DNA from: Scalesia atractyloides
Lineage: Eukaryota > Streptophyta > Magnoliopsida > Asterales > Asteraceae
Direction of reading: 5' to 3'
DNA: 64,000 nucleotides
Assembly: GCA_947069175.1 (NCBI GenBank)
Contig: CAMTDV010000009.1
Span: 7,819,163 to 7,883,162 of the forward strand
The notes beneath the pieces are model-generated. The model had not been told where the DNA came from, did no database searches, and saw nothing but the letters and a program-made list of their open reading frames with translations. Both the position numbers and the translations under genes were made by a program. Shown piece by piece: positions 35,345 through 46,586 of this stretch. Within the stretch, counting starts at the first letter, position 1; each line of letters opens with the position of its first letter.

Positions 35345-36270
35345 AATCAGATACGTCAAAACGTGCGTTTTCATATGATTAACACATAACATAGCATTTA
35401 GACTAATCCATTCTATATTTGCGGTGGGGTTTTATTGCTAGTTAATTTTAAAACTAAACAGTTGTATGGATCTAATAAGTCTACTAGAACTAAATTTCTA
35501 ATTAATCTTATCTGTCTTAAAAAGTTCTTGCATCAAACTGATTTGGATATGTTTTAACATATTACGGTTCGGTTTGAGGAAAAAGGATTGAAGTTACATA
35601 ACGCTTGGACCTATTGTTGTATGTTACAGTTTTGATTTGATTAGTTTTCTTAAAATCTTGAAACTGGTTGTGCTTGCTTGATCAGCATTTTGGTGTATAG
35701 AAAATGCATGTAGAATGGCATGGAATACATATAGTTACTTGCAATAGCATTTTAACATTTAAGGAGGCTAGACTATTGAGTAAAACGATCTCAATTCTTA
35801 AGGTATTATTTTTCTTGTAGTATTTGACGTGGTAAATCATTTAAAGATTTTAAGGAGTACGCACATTACTTTTTTACATCAAAACAACCCTAAGATTTAG
35901 ATTTATAAAGACCGTAAACAAAATAATTCATTTTTTCTTTTTTGAAAAGGCCTTCATTTCAAAGCTCGTTTAGGGTCACCAAAAAGCTTGGACCGACCTG
36001 CTTGTTAGTGAATAAAGTTCAGCTTTTACATTTTTCACTTCATGAAATCATATTTTCATATACACCTATATATGAAGTTATTGCAATAGCTATATGTAAA
36101 CTATTTGAGTGTTTTTGGTGTTTATTTGGGTCCTGAACCAACAAAATTCGTCAACACTATTACTTTGTCATGCATGTCTACCGAACGGGTATAAAACTAG
36201 GTATGTATTGTTAAAGAAACATTGAGTGGTTGATAAATATATAGTTTGCTTAACAATAATTATTTTTTAA
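35345..36270. other. Gene-free stretch
   Basis: AT-rich sequence with no recognisable gene, inverted repeat or tandem array. The first part probably continues the Helitron-related host sequence left of the solo LTR. Confidence 0.5.
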
Positions 36271-37515
36271 CTAGGTATATAACCGTCGCCGTGGCGAACT
36301 TCTTTTGTTATTTAGTCTGTGTTTACATGCGTTTGAAATCACTATGAGCGTCTTGCGCATGGAATCGCCAACAAGAATAAAAAGAAATGTAGAAACAAAA
36401 CACTAAAAGATAACCAAAATAAAATCAACCAAAAAAGTTGTATGGTAATGATGTTGTTCGTATGAAACCCGCGGTCAGAGATAAGCAAATGGTACCAGGT
36501 GCCGATACCGACTTTTGGCGTTCCTTGTACTGGTTCGCTACCGGTTTTTACCTTCATATACCGGTACGTAACCCGTATTTTTGGTACCAGTACCGATTCG
36601 ATATCGGTTGGCACCGAGCTCATCCCTTCCACTAAAACTAAAAAAAGAAAGAAAAAAATCATTAAAAGTTGAAGAAAACCAACAAAAAAAGTTGTACGAT
36701 ATCGTTGTTGTTCGTATGGTACCTGTGATCAGGAATGAGCAAATGGTACCAGATAGTAGTACCAAATTTCCCGAATTAAAAGAATTTCAATACCAATCCA
36801 GTACCAACTTTTGGCGTTTACTCTATCAGACTGGTGTCAGTTTTTACCTTTATGCACTGATACCGAATAGGACTATACCAGAGAAAAAACAATAAAAGGA
36901 AACATAGAAAAGGAAAAAAAAATAACATATGACTGTTTTTGAATGGTGTTAACACGATTCATTAGGTTTGAATTGAATTTTTAATACATAGGTAGTGGGT
37001 TGTAAAACATAATAATTATATACATGGTTTCATCGTGTTATTAGCATTTATTTATACATACTATGAAAAGGGTGTGGGGAAATAGTGTCACGCTCTTCGC
37101 TAATAGCCCAGCTAAATTACGATTTTATTCTTATTTTAAAATTAGGAATTCGTTGCCAGTTTAAAATTACAGAATTGCCGTCGCTTAAGCTTTTGACAAA
37201 TTACGATTTTACCACAGCTCAAGATACAATTTTGCCCCCACTTCAAATTTACAGCTTTGCCGTCGTTTTAGTTTTTTTATTTGTAAAACTATGGAAGTGT
37301 TTTGTTTTTATTTGTTGACTCGATTTAATTTTTATGCATGCCAAGAACCTTTCTAACACTCGCTCATTAAACATGACAAATTATAGTTTTATCCCAGCTT
37401 AAAATTACAACTTACTTCTTTTGTTTTTTTTTCTACCAAAACTGTTATAGTATTTTTTTTAATTAGTTGATAAATATTTGGCCAACACCCCACAATACGG
37501 ACATAGCATCAACTA
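36271..37515 (-). mobile_element. Helitron-like candidate with internal duplications
   Basis: The left end AACTAGGTATATAACCGTCG followed by CCGTGGCGAAC gives, on the minus strand, a CGCCACGGCG hairpin, a short spacer and CTAG before T, a Helitron 3' signature. The interior holds a 254-bp duplicated block (36,427-36,900) and repeated AAATTACGATTTTA/TTGCC segments (37,110-37,400). The other end is only guessed near 37,515. No replicase gene. Confidence 0.4.
36427..36900 (+). repeat. Diverged 254-bp tandem duplication with GGTACC motifs
   Basis: TTGTTCGTATG occurs at 36,454 and 36,708. Each copy continues with AAATGGTACCAG, CGACTTTTGGCGTT-like sequence and GTTTTTACCTT. Copy 1 ends with GGCACCGAGCTCATCCC, the same end as the MITE at 57,070-57,293, suggesting a MITE copy trapped in a larger element and then duplicated. 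Confidence 0.65.
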
Positions 37516-37704
37516 GTTACGTTATTTCACAAAAAAGGGAACAGTTTAAAAGCCGATACAAAATTCAAATATCAAACTTTACTACAATATTATTACTTTA
37601 ATTTAATATAGTAAAGACCTTCATTTGTTACCGGCTGTGTTGCTCTAGATGTACACAATACAATTCTTTATTATGTATTATAATAAAAAATACTTTTTCA
37701 TTGT

Positions 37705-37996
37705 CAATATCTCTAGATCAAGTGATGAAAGCTTGTATTTCTTTAGAAGATGCAGGTTCAACTTCCATTTAATGTAAAGTGATGGGCAATGATAGAAGAC
37801 ACATGAAAACTTGGGTTCGATTATTAAGCCAAACGGGTTTTATCGGTAATTTCACCGTCGTGCCTGTGGGCGGGTGGTTACCGGGTTTTCCCCGAAATTG
37901 GTGGTGGACTCAGGTTACTCTGGGAGTACTCCGTTTGGTCCAGTATGTGCCCCAAAAGTGCTTGAGATTAATTCTATTGGCCGTTAAAATAAAAAA
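37705..37996 (+). mobile_element. SINE copy 1
   Basis: A degenerate A-box (TAGATCAAGTG) and a B-box (GGTTCAACTTCC at 37754-37765) near the left end. The body contains CGGGTTTTCCCC. The tail ATTGGCCGTTAAAATAAAAA is shared with the copy at 55,660-55,980. Non-coding; retroposed by LINE enzymes. The 5' end is approximate. Confidence 0.6.
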
Positions 37997-38019
37997 TTTT
38001 TCATCACTTAAAAGTAGAC

Positions 38020-38375
38020 ATGTACAAAAAATTTGGTTTTAGAATTGAAACCGGAAAAAATCTAAACCTTTTTTTATAAATCGGTTTCAAACCGAACTAA
38101 CCCGACCGTTTGTAATTAGTTCGTATTCCCGATCTTTGAAACCAGTTTTAAAACCGAACCGATTGTAACCGGTTTAAACCGGTAAAATCGTTTTTTTTTG
38201 TCCAACCCGTTTATAAACCGAACCGAAATCGGTTTTACCAATTTGGGGTTTGAACTCTGGAAACCGATTTTAAAAGCGAACCGGTTTGAAAAAAAACTGG
38301 TCAACAAAAAAACGAACCCGATTAAATAAAAGCGAACTGATTTGAAAAAGAAAAACGATTTGTACACCTTTACTT
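38020..38375. repeat. Self-complementary AACCGGTTT repeat
   Basis: Dense AACCGAACC and GGTTTCAAACC motifs. The outer ends AGTAGACATGTACAAA and the complement of TTTGTACACCTTTACT are inverted near-copies. Same type as 28,490-28,640. Confidence 0.55.
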
Positions 38376-38469
38376 AAAAGCGTTTAGTTAAAAAAAAGTT
38401 ATATCAAGTGACGTCGTATTCATGAACGTGCACCATGTTCCGAAACCTTGAACTTAAATTGTTAACTTA

Positions 38470-38767
38470 GGGGTTGTTTGGCAACTTTTGAATGGGTAAG
38501 TGATGAACCAGAGAGATTTGAACAATTAAGTGTTGAACCAATAGAGTTCTGAACCATTAAGAGCGAGTATACTGCTTAACCGTTCAAAGCAAATATCTGA
38601 ACCATTCAGATAAGAGTTCTTAACCATTTAGACTCAGTATAATGCTTAATCATTCTAAGGCAAATGTTTGAATCATTCAAAAATCTTCTCGCAAAACAAA
38701 TAATCTGAACTATTAAGTGCGAACCAGTAAAAATCTAGGTCTCGTTAGAAGCTAAACAAACATCCCA
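38470..38767. mobile_element. Tourist/Harbinger-like MITE with TTA target duplication
   Basis: 298 bp, starting GGGGTTGTTTGGC; the right end complement reads TGGGATGTTTGTTTAGC. Flanked by TTA at 38467-38469 and 38768-38770, the target size and sequence expected for PIF/Harbinger MITEs. The interior repeats GAACCATT(A/C)A motifs. Confidence 0.7.
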
Positions 38768-38769
38768 TT

Positions 38770-39490
38770 ATTTTTTACATTTTACAAACCCTTTTGACAC
38801 TCATAATAACCCTTTTCATCTCATCTTCTTACCAACACTCGGCCGCTGCCGCCACCGTCAGATGCACCGCCGTAGACCACCGCAATCAACTGCACCTTCG
38901 TAGATCACTGCCACTGGCTGCACCGCCGGCGAATGCTGCAAGATCGAGCTTTTAAGTGAGTTTTTTCTTTATCATTTTACTTTGTACCCATCACAGATCT
39001 AGGTTCTTACCGCCGATTACATCAATATGTATTTTCACAAAACTCCATTTTCCAATCACGGACCCGTATTTACTTTTCTTCCATACTTATGTTTGCTGGT
39101 GCTGGATAATGAAATAGAATGAACTTAAATCACTTTATTTGAGTTTGAATTTAGATACATGCTTGCATCTGTTCCAAGTTTATATTATTGTCAAATTTAA
39201 TTACAGATCTGGATTTATAACCAAGATTAGGATTATTTATTTATATGGGACTTGGGATTATTGTTAGTGTCATCATCAATTTCAGTAAAAAACAAAATCT
39301 TTTTTTTCTTGAACAGATTCAGTCGGCGACCTATGACATTGATGATTATAGAAAGATTGGCATTGGAGGCTTTGAAGGCAATATGAGCTACTTACTACAA
39401 CTCTTTATGTTTCGCATAGGCTAGACTACTTTCATAAATGTGTTTTGAACACAAGACGAGGTGCAGTGCCCTCATTCTCATTCTCATCAT
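38770..39490 (+). repeat. Dispersed gene-like repeat, copy 1
   Basis: A C-rich exon-like start (CTGCCGCCACCGTC, CTGCACCGCC) is followed by a GTGAGT donor near 38,956. Long stretches are shared with 56,150-56,640, including GTTTGAATTTAGAT(A/C)CATG, GTACCCAT(C/A)ACAGATC and CTAGACTACTTTCATAAATG. No long open frame. Probably a retrogene or transposon-carried gene fragment. Confidence 0.55.
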
Positions 39491-39982
39491 CACTGGAGAC
39501 TTGCAACAAATCAGCAAGAAATAAGTTGTACAGAAACGCTACAAGGAACATCACATCCTTCTACCCATAGCGATGGTAAGTCATCTCGATCCCAGCGTAT
39601 CAGCGGATCTATGGGATACGATCACTAATAAATAAATAATAATAATTTAACGGTTGAATATTTTATGGATTTATACTAATTCGCTATAAGGTAGACTGGG
39701 GCACTCGGGGTTAGGCTATCCGGGTTTGAAATCAAGCCAGAATACGGTCGCCACCCATGCGGGTTACGCGGACGGGTTCAGCTAGCCACACCACAACCCG
39801 TTTGAGATTTACATTTTCAAGGTCAATATGACCGTTAAAATTGTGCTTTGGACGTTGTTTTAAAAAAATAAATTCAAAAAATCAAATAAATTTCTTTATT
39901 TAACCAACACATTCAATTATTTCAAATCTACTCCATCCACATAAATTCTCAATTTTTTATTTCTATCTACAAAAAATTTCTA
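39491..39982. other. Upstream part of the MYB/SANT-like pseudogene
   Basis: No gene. A GC-richer block (39,690-39,800: GACTGGGGCACTCGGGGTTA...) followed by an AT-rich leader precedes the pseudogene ATG at 39,983. It could be the outer part of the transposon or retrocopy that carried the pseudogene. Confidence 0.35.
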
Positions 39983-40318
39983 ATGTCAAGGAAATCGTAG
40001 ACCGAAGAAGAAGACATCGCGTTGGCTACATCTTGGGTCGCAATCTATTATTAACGAGCGTCTACTAGTAGAAGGGTTTTGTTTTGGAACCGTGCTTTCC
40101 AATAATTTTTTCTCTATGTTGGTGAGACCAACCGAACCGTGAATCAACTTAATTCACATTTTTTGTTTATCCGTTTCAGATATTCAAGATTTCATGAGAG
40201 GTTCAATAATGTGGAAAATCCCAACAACAACCTCTCGAATTTGAAGTCATTCATTCAAGTGGCCCTTGTGAACTACAAACACACTTACCACAAGGACTTT
40301 GACCACATTTTGGCGTGA
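39983..40318 (+). pseudogene. MYB/SANT-like (GST T3-like) protein pseudogene
   Basis: Starts MSRKS, then a TAG where the family has Trp, then TEEEDIALATSWVAI. After frameshifts it continues with RTVNQLNS, ERFNNVENPNNNLSNLKSF and NYKHTYHKDFDHILA before TGA at 40,316. This fits the plant family annotated as glutathione S-transferase T3-like, which is really a trihelix/MYB-SANT-like DNA-binding protein linked to Harbinger-type transposons. Several stops and frameshifts show it is dead. Confidence 0.6.
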
Positions 40319-40364
40319 AAAATTTTTAGGATATATGTTTAATTTTATTTGTTTCAAATGTTAA

Positions 40365-40895
40365 AGATTTCATGGGAGGTTTAACAATGTGGAAAATCAT
40401 GACAACGACCTCTCGGAATTTGGGGGTGTTTGGGATTGCGTTTTCAACCTGATTTTTTTGTTATTGTGTTTTGAAATCGCAAAAAATCTATTTTGAGTGT
40501 TTGGTAAAAAATTAATAAAAAGTGATTTTTTACGTTTTGTAGAGTTCAAAACGTGATAATCCATAAGTAAGTCACCCCTTGCTGCAGGAAAACGTGATAA
40601 TCCAAGAACCGTTTTTTACGTTTTCACTTATTTATTTTTTAAAATATACATACTTGCCAAACACTCAAATAGTTAATTATCTGATTATTGTGATATCAAA
40701 CAACATAATCAAATCCAAACACTATCTTTCCGCAACACGTTATGTTACAGCTAATTATCTTATTTGATTATTCAAAACGCATAATCTATTTTGAAAAAGC
40801 AATCCTAAACACCCCCTTGAAGTCATTCAAGTGACCCTTGTGGATTACATACACACTTACGACCATGACTCTGACCACGTTTCAGCGTGACAAAT
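40365..40895 (+). pseudogene. Second partial copy of the pseudogene, split by a MITE
   Basis: AAGATTTCATGGGAGGTTTA, GTGGAAAATCATGACAACGA and CCTCTCGGAATTT repeat the sequence at 40,185-40,240. The copy resumes at about 40,816 (TTGAAGTCATTCAAGTGACC) after a MITE and ends like copy 1 (CAGCGTGA near 40,880). A tandem duplication followed by MITE insertion explains the order. Confidence 0.65.
40425..40815. mobile_element. Harbinger/Tourist-like MITE inside the second pseudogene copy
   Basis: Left GGGGTGTTTGGGATTGC, right end complement GGGGGTGTTTAGGATTGC. Comparison with the uninterrupted sequence at 40,240 shows insertion into AATTTGAAG, with TTG (or TTTG) repeated on both sides. About 390 bp, no coding content. 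Confidence 0.72.
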
Positions 40896-40908
40896 AATTA
40901 GGATGTAT

Positions 40909-41102
40909 GCTTAATTTTTATGTAATGTTAAGTTCTATGTTTCATTTTTATGTAATGTTTAAATTCTATGTTTAATTTGTATGTAATGTTTAAATTCTAT
41001 GTTTTATTTTTATGCAATGTTTAAGTTCTATGTGTAATTTATATGTAATGTTTAAATTTTTTGTTTTATATTTATGTAATGGTTAAGTTTTATGTTTAAT
41101 TA
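40909..41102 (+). repeat. 31-bp minisatellite
   Basis: Six tandem copies of ATGTTTAATTTTTATGTAAT followed by GTTTAAATTCT-type sequence, directly after the pseudogene copy. Confidence 0.85.
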
Positions 41103-41765
41103 CTTAGTGTTCAAATTAAAAATGAAAAAAAAAATAGTTTATGACAAGGGTATGTATCACTAGAGTTTTAAGACAAATGGGTACTTTGAAAGAAAATTAA
41201 CATGACGGAATTTGGTTGATTGGGATAAGAATACTACCCTTGAGTGTTTCTTCCTTGCAAAAAACAAAACACCAAATGCTATTTTTTTATTTATTTAAAA
41301 GTGGTTGCATTATTATTTACGATTGTTCCTATAATAATTTACCTTATTTTTGGCTTTATTATTATTTGGAAATAAATAAAAGTTGGTTCTATTGTTATTA
41401 TTTTTAAAACACCTCTTATTATTGGTGTTGTTATCTAGGTAACTTCAAGATTTTTGCCTTAGCGACGAGTCACAACCTATATCGTCTACACACACTACAA
41501 TGTGTTATTCTCATATATATACATAAATCTATTAAATTATCTTTGTAAAATATTGTGGAATTAGGTTTATATTGTTAGTTTGCAAGTTAGGTATAGAACA
41601 ATTTGGTTTATGTTATTAGTCTACAAGTTAGGTTAATGTTGGATAATTTGGTACTTTAATTTGTGTTTTTTATGGGTAAATGTTAGTTTAGTAGATTTGT
41701 TAAATGTTAATAGTACGGTAAATTTTAGTAGAATTTGTAAATGTTAGTCAATTGGTGGATTCGGT
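41103..41765. other. AT-rich stretch without features
   Basis: No gene or clear element is visible. Short repeated TTTGTAAATGTTAGT(T/C) segments occur near 41,630-41,750. Confidence 0.5.
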
Positions 41766-42385
41766 TTAGGGTAAATTACACTTTTCGTCCTTTATGTTTG
41801 TATCGAATTGCAATGGATAGTCTTTAACTTCAATAATTACAGTCACAATCCTTTATTTGGAAAACTTATTACACTTTTCGTCCTTTACCACCAACCAAGT
41901 TAAATTTTTCAGTTAGTCTTCTATTTTAAAAAAAAAAATTAATAAATAAAGCAAAAATAATTTAATCACCACCAACCCCTGATATTTACTAATAAATAAT
42001 CTAAAAAATAAAAACAAAACACATAAACCCTTAAAACATGTAGCGCTACAGCCACCACCGCCAAGAACTTCATCTCCATCTCCGATGAAGCACTCCATCT
42101 ACGCAGCCCTACAACCACCAACGTCATCTCCATCTCCGGTGAAGCACCCCATCTACGCAGCAACTACAACCACCACCTCCAAGAACTTCATCTCCAGTGA
42201 AGCATCACCATCGTTGCATATGTGAGGGGAGGGGATCCCCGAATCTGTTCCCTCTCATCAACACCGCTGCCACGAACTTCATCTCCGAATAAGCTACAAC
42301 CACCGCCGCCACGAACTTCATATTCAGATTTGAGGGTTTTGTGGGTTGAAAAGGTGAGTGGATCGCCGAATCTACTACCTCTCGT
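41766..42385 (+). mobile_element. MULE-like left end with gene-like interior
   Basis: Starts GGGTAAATTACACTTTTCGT, a terminus I recognise from plant Mutator-like elements. TTACACTTTTCGTCCTTTA is repeated at about 41,785 and 41,870. Further in is a C-rich gene-like block (42,050-42,325) in which a unit of about 56 bp (AACTTCATCTCC...TGAAGCA) is repeated three or more times. The right end is missing, apparently lost at the junction with gypsy sequence near 42,386. Confidence 0.45.
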
Positions 42386-42533
42386 TGTGACAACTCGGAA
42401 TTTTCTCGCTCCAACATCTTCAAACTCATGCTTTCAACTCTTGTATTCTAAATTTTCGGGACGAAAATTCTATCAACATGGGGATAATGTGACAATCCGT
42501 ACATTAGGTATTTACACGTTCCCTAACTCACGC
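42386..42533 (+). repeat. Jumbled gypsy LTR/PPT junction fragments
   Basis: TGTGACAACTCGGAATTTTC near 42,385 resembles a gypsy LTR start. TTTCGGGACGAAAATTCTAT and GGGGATAATGTGACAATCCG at 42,453-42,500 resemble the 3' coding end, polypurine tract and LTR start of another element (compare 44,338-44,380). Two or more elements have been joined here before the RNase H fragment begins. Confidence 0.5.
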
Positions 42534-44355
42534 TACGTTACCTTTAATCTTGATCTTGGTTGTGTTCTCATGCAACGAGACAAGGTTATCGCGTATGCGT
42601 CTCGACAACTCAAGATCCACGAGAAGAACTACACAACCCTGATCTCGAACTCGGTGCAGTTGTTTTTGCATTGAAGATATGACGACACCACCTTTACGGT
42701 ACTAAGTGTACGGTCTTCACCCACCATAAGAGCTTACAACATATCTTCAATCAAAAGGAACTGAATATGCGCCTACGCAGATGGGTTGAACTTCTCAACG
42801 ATTACGATTGTGAGATACGCTACCATCCCGGCAAAGCCAACGTCGTAGCCAATGCTCTAAGCCGACGAAGCTATGTATATAGTGTTCGTAACTCTCAAGC
42901 TTTGAATGATCTCGAAATCATGATTCGCTCCGCTCAGTTTGCTTGTTTTAACGAGAATACCTTGGAAGAAGAAATGAAACGTGGTGCCGAAACTCAACTC
43001 ATCGTTAAGCCCAATGGAATTTATTACTATCTCGATCGCATTTGGATTCCCAGCCGTGATAACCTCCGTGAATTGCTAATGACCGAAGCTCAAAAATCTC
43101 GATACTCCATTCATCACGGAGCCGACAAGATGTACCAGGACCTTCGTCCTAAGTACTGGTGGCCGGGCATGAAAAAGGATATCGCCGTGTACGTTTCAAA
43201 GTGCTTAGCCTGCTCAAAGGTCAAAGTCGAGCATCAAAGACCCTCTGGTTTACTCGAACAACCCGAAATCCCGATGTGGAAGTGGGAGAGTATAGCTATG
43301 GACTTCATTATGAAACTTCCCCGCACTTCCTTTGGTGACAATAGCATTTGGGTTATCGTTGATCGTCTTACTAAGTCCGCGCACTTCATTGCTATACGAG
43401 AAGACTTTAAGGTCGAACGATTAGCCCGAATCTAACCGACGAAGTCATTTGTCGACACGGGATGCCTCGTGACATCATTTCTGACCGCGACGGTCGCTTT
43501 ACCTCACGTCTCTCGGAGACTTTTCAATCTGCTCTCAATCTCAGTACCGCTTTTCACCCTCAAACCGACGGTCAGACTGAGCGCACGATCCGCACCCTCG
43601 AAGACATGCTTCATGCGTGCATCATAGATTTCGGTGGTAATTGGGATATGCATTTACCTTTAATTGAATTCTCGTACAATAACAGTTATCGAACCAGCAT
43701 TCAAATGGCTCCTTATGAGGCACTGTATGGAAGAAAGTGTCAATCGCCTATTGCATGGCACGAGATCAGAGAAGTGCAAATCACCTGGTCCTGAACTGAT
43801 TCAAGAAACGACAGACAAGATCCTCCAAATCAGAGACAATCTCTTGAAAGCTCGGAGTCGTTAAAAGAGTTACGCCGACAAACGCCGCAAGCCCCTACAG
43901 TTCGAAGTGGGAGATCACGTTCTCCTAAAGGTTGCACCTTGGAAGGGAGTGATCCGCTTCGGGAAGAAAGGGAAGCTAGCGCCACGATACGTGGGTCCCT
44001 TTAAGATTCTAGAAAGAATTGGCAAAGTGGCCTACCGACTCGAACTACCAGAGGAACTCAACAACATCCATCCGACTTTCCACGTGTCTAACCTCAAGAA
44101 ATGCCTAGCTGAAGAAAATATCCACGTCCCTCTCGAAGACTTGCAAATAAACGAGACTCTCCATTTTGTGGAAAAGCCTGTCGAAATCATGGACCGAGAA
44201 ACCAAGAAGTTACGGCGCTCTCGCATCCCTATCGTGAAGGTCCGATGGGAAGGCAAACGCGGTGCCGAGTTCACTTGGGAATTGGATAGTGACATAAGGC
44301 TAAGTACCCGCATCTCTTTGTTAGGCCACTACTTAAATTTCGGGACGAAATTTCC
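42534..44355 (+). pseudogene. Ty3/gypsy chromovirus pol, 3' half
   Basis: Order: end of RNase H (LGCVLMQRDKVIAYASRQLK, FNQKELNM...RYHPGKANVVANALSRR); integrase zinc finger (HHGADKMYQDLRPKYWWPGM, CLACSKVK); integrase core (AMDFIMKLP, IWVIVDRLTKSAHF, SDRDGRFTS, QTERTIRTLEDML). The C-terminal domain (GPFKILERIGKVAYRLELP) and a chromodomain-like end (IPIVKVRWEGKRGAEFTWEL) follow. Frameshifts near 42,655, 43,430 and 43,785, plus stops near 42,680 and 43,861, break it. Gag, protease and RT are absent. Chromodomain-bearing elements such as Tekay/Del target heterochromatin; assignment to that lineage is inferred. Confidence 0.87.
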
Positions 44356-44370
44356 TAAAGTAGGGGAGAC
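44356..44370 (+). other. Polypurine tract
   Basis: AAAGTAGGGGAGAC lies directly before the LTR start TGTAACAACT and would prime plus-strand DNA synthesis. Confidence 0.78.
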
Positions 44371-46586
44371 TGTAACAACTCCAATTTTCGTTGTTATATT
44401 AGTTATAGCTACATATAACGAGACGAATGTGTTAATTGCTTGTAAACACTTTATCCATCACATCGCTTATCTCATCGCATCTCAACGCAAGTTAATTATG
44501 TGGTTTATGTTATTATGTTGTTATATTTGTTTATTTGTTATGATTAAATCACTCGCAAACTCACACAACTCGCTCTCACGCGTTGATTCGCTATTACGAC
44601 GCTTAACACATCGCTTAATCGCTTAACGTTACTTTAGAACTAGATTACATCGTTGAACAATCGATAAACGAACTAAAAACAAAGAAATTCTGAGTTTTTG
44701 GACAAGTTCGCTCGAACTTGGGTGATGCCAAGTCCGGCCGAACTTGACCCAGCGAACAGAACTTCTCAATTTCACCCAAGTCGCTCGGACTTGACTTGGA
44801 ACCTCATCAACTCAGCAAGTTCGACCGAACTTGACTGAGAATCCTCAGAAATCTTACAAGTTCGTCCGAACTTGTATAGGAATATACAAGTTCGACCGAA
44901 CTTGACTCCATCAGCTCCCATTTTTGCCTTCTTCTATAAATACTCAGCTCCATTATCTCATTTGAACTTGCTGCAAGTTGCCCAGAGCTCTCAAAACCGA
45001 AACCCTTTGTTTTCTAAGTAAGATTCAACCTGTTTTCAACTACAACAACGTTCAACAACGTTTTACAATGATTTTGCACAAGGCTTTGCCTTCATTTTCA
45101 TCAAATCTCTTCTGTTTATTATAAAACTTCTGTTTTTCACTCAGATCTATGTTTAGATCTGAGTAAAACCTTTAAAAACATTGATTTCTACACAATATCC
45201 GGACTAATGACGGATGTTTCATTCACTTTTGAGTGGAACGAGACGTTGTCAAGCAAGATCTCATATCCGGAAGCACAAGGACGAAATCGTCACTTTACAC
45301 AAGCTGGACTAACCCGTACGAACCATCAAGTTCGCCCGGATTAGCCCGAGTTTCTATAAAATGGCTAAACTCGCTCCAAAAGACCTCTCCAGCCTACGTT
45401 TTACTCAGTGGCTTAAGGTTGGATGGATGATCACTCGATTTCCTCATCAAACGACGCAAAAAACGCACGATTTGGATGCCAAAACCATCAAGTTCACTCG
45501 AAATACACCAAGTTCGCTCGAACTTTTCACCAGGTTGGTGACTAAATTCGCCCGAACTTGGTCTCCCACGTCAAATCTGCAAAAATGGCACAAGTTCGCC
45601 CGAACTCTGTCCAATTCTCAAGAGAATTATACAAGTTCGCCCGAACTTGTCTTCCTCAGTTAGCAAACCTTACAAGTTCGCCCGAACTTGCCTCATAACT
45701 CAGCAGGTTTTCGCAAGTTCGCCCGAACTTGTCCTCTACCCAATCCAAACTTAACCGTTTCAGCAATTCGGAAGACTGATACACTTCTGTTCGCTTACAG
45801 GCTGATCCGGAACTCTCCGCAACTCTTCTCAGATCCCTCATCTATCCTAAAACGCACCAATTGTGAGTATACTTGAACCCTTTTTCGCTTAAACGCACTT
45901 TTGGGTGTCACATATGTTCGTATATCAAAACACATCACACAACTCTCAAACGCTTATTCGCAACCCGCTGTATTACATGACTATACGTGAAATCTGTTGA
46001 ATTGTATGTATTGCTTGATTGCTTGTACGCCACCCTTAACATGATAGTATACTAGAGGTTGACCCGCCACCCGGAGGCCCGGGGTTGTTAAGGCTCACAC
46101 TTTTATTTCGCATTTATTTTCTCTTTAGGATGTGAACGCTTGTTCGCATGCATCGATCACTCGCGGTTTGTTGGTTTGTATGAATCTAAATAGTTACATC
46201 ATTCACAACCATTACGTATGTCATGCGGTGTATGCTAAACGCTTTTATATCTATATTGTATGCAAAACTCGTATGCTCACCTTTCCTTAATTGTATTGAC
46301 GTTTTATTTTAACATATGTGGCAGGTTGAGGACTTTAGCTTGGATGCTTAGTGATATGTTTTGCCTTAGAATATCTTATAATAAATCTAGGGAAGATCAG
46401 ATCAGATGTTATGTTTAAGAGATTATCTTGAATTATGTAATGTTTGTTTGAAGATTTTATGAGTTTGATAGTATGGGATATTGAATGTTGATTATTGTCT
46501 TTAAATAATTGTTTTGGAATCTCTTGATCAATCTGATTCGCCTAGTGCGGTGCCCCGATGTTTCCGCCATCGGTTGGGGTGTGACA
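44371..46586 (+). repeat. 3' LTR of the chromovirus, 2,216 bp
   Basis: Starts TGTAACAACTCC right after the polypurine tract and ends ATCGGTTGGGGTGTGACA. Its middle (44,700-44,905 and 45,315-45,735) holds a dozen or so copies of the palindrome CAAGTTCGNNCGAACTTG. The 3' third (CACCCTTAACATGATAGTAT region near 46,030) matches the minus-strand solo LTR at 33,8xx, so both belong to one family. A frame open from the pol gene runs about 250 bp into the LTR without meaning. Confidence 0.9.

Noticed and set aside
44371..44626. Open frame running from pol into the 3' LTR
   Set aside because: Conserved coding ends at the chromodomain; the extension lies in the LTR.
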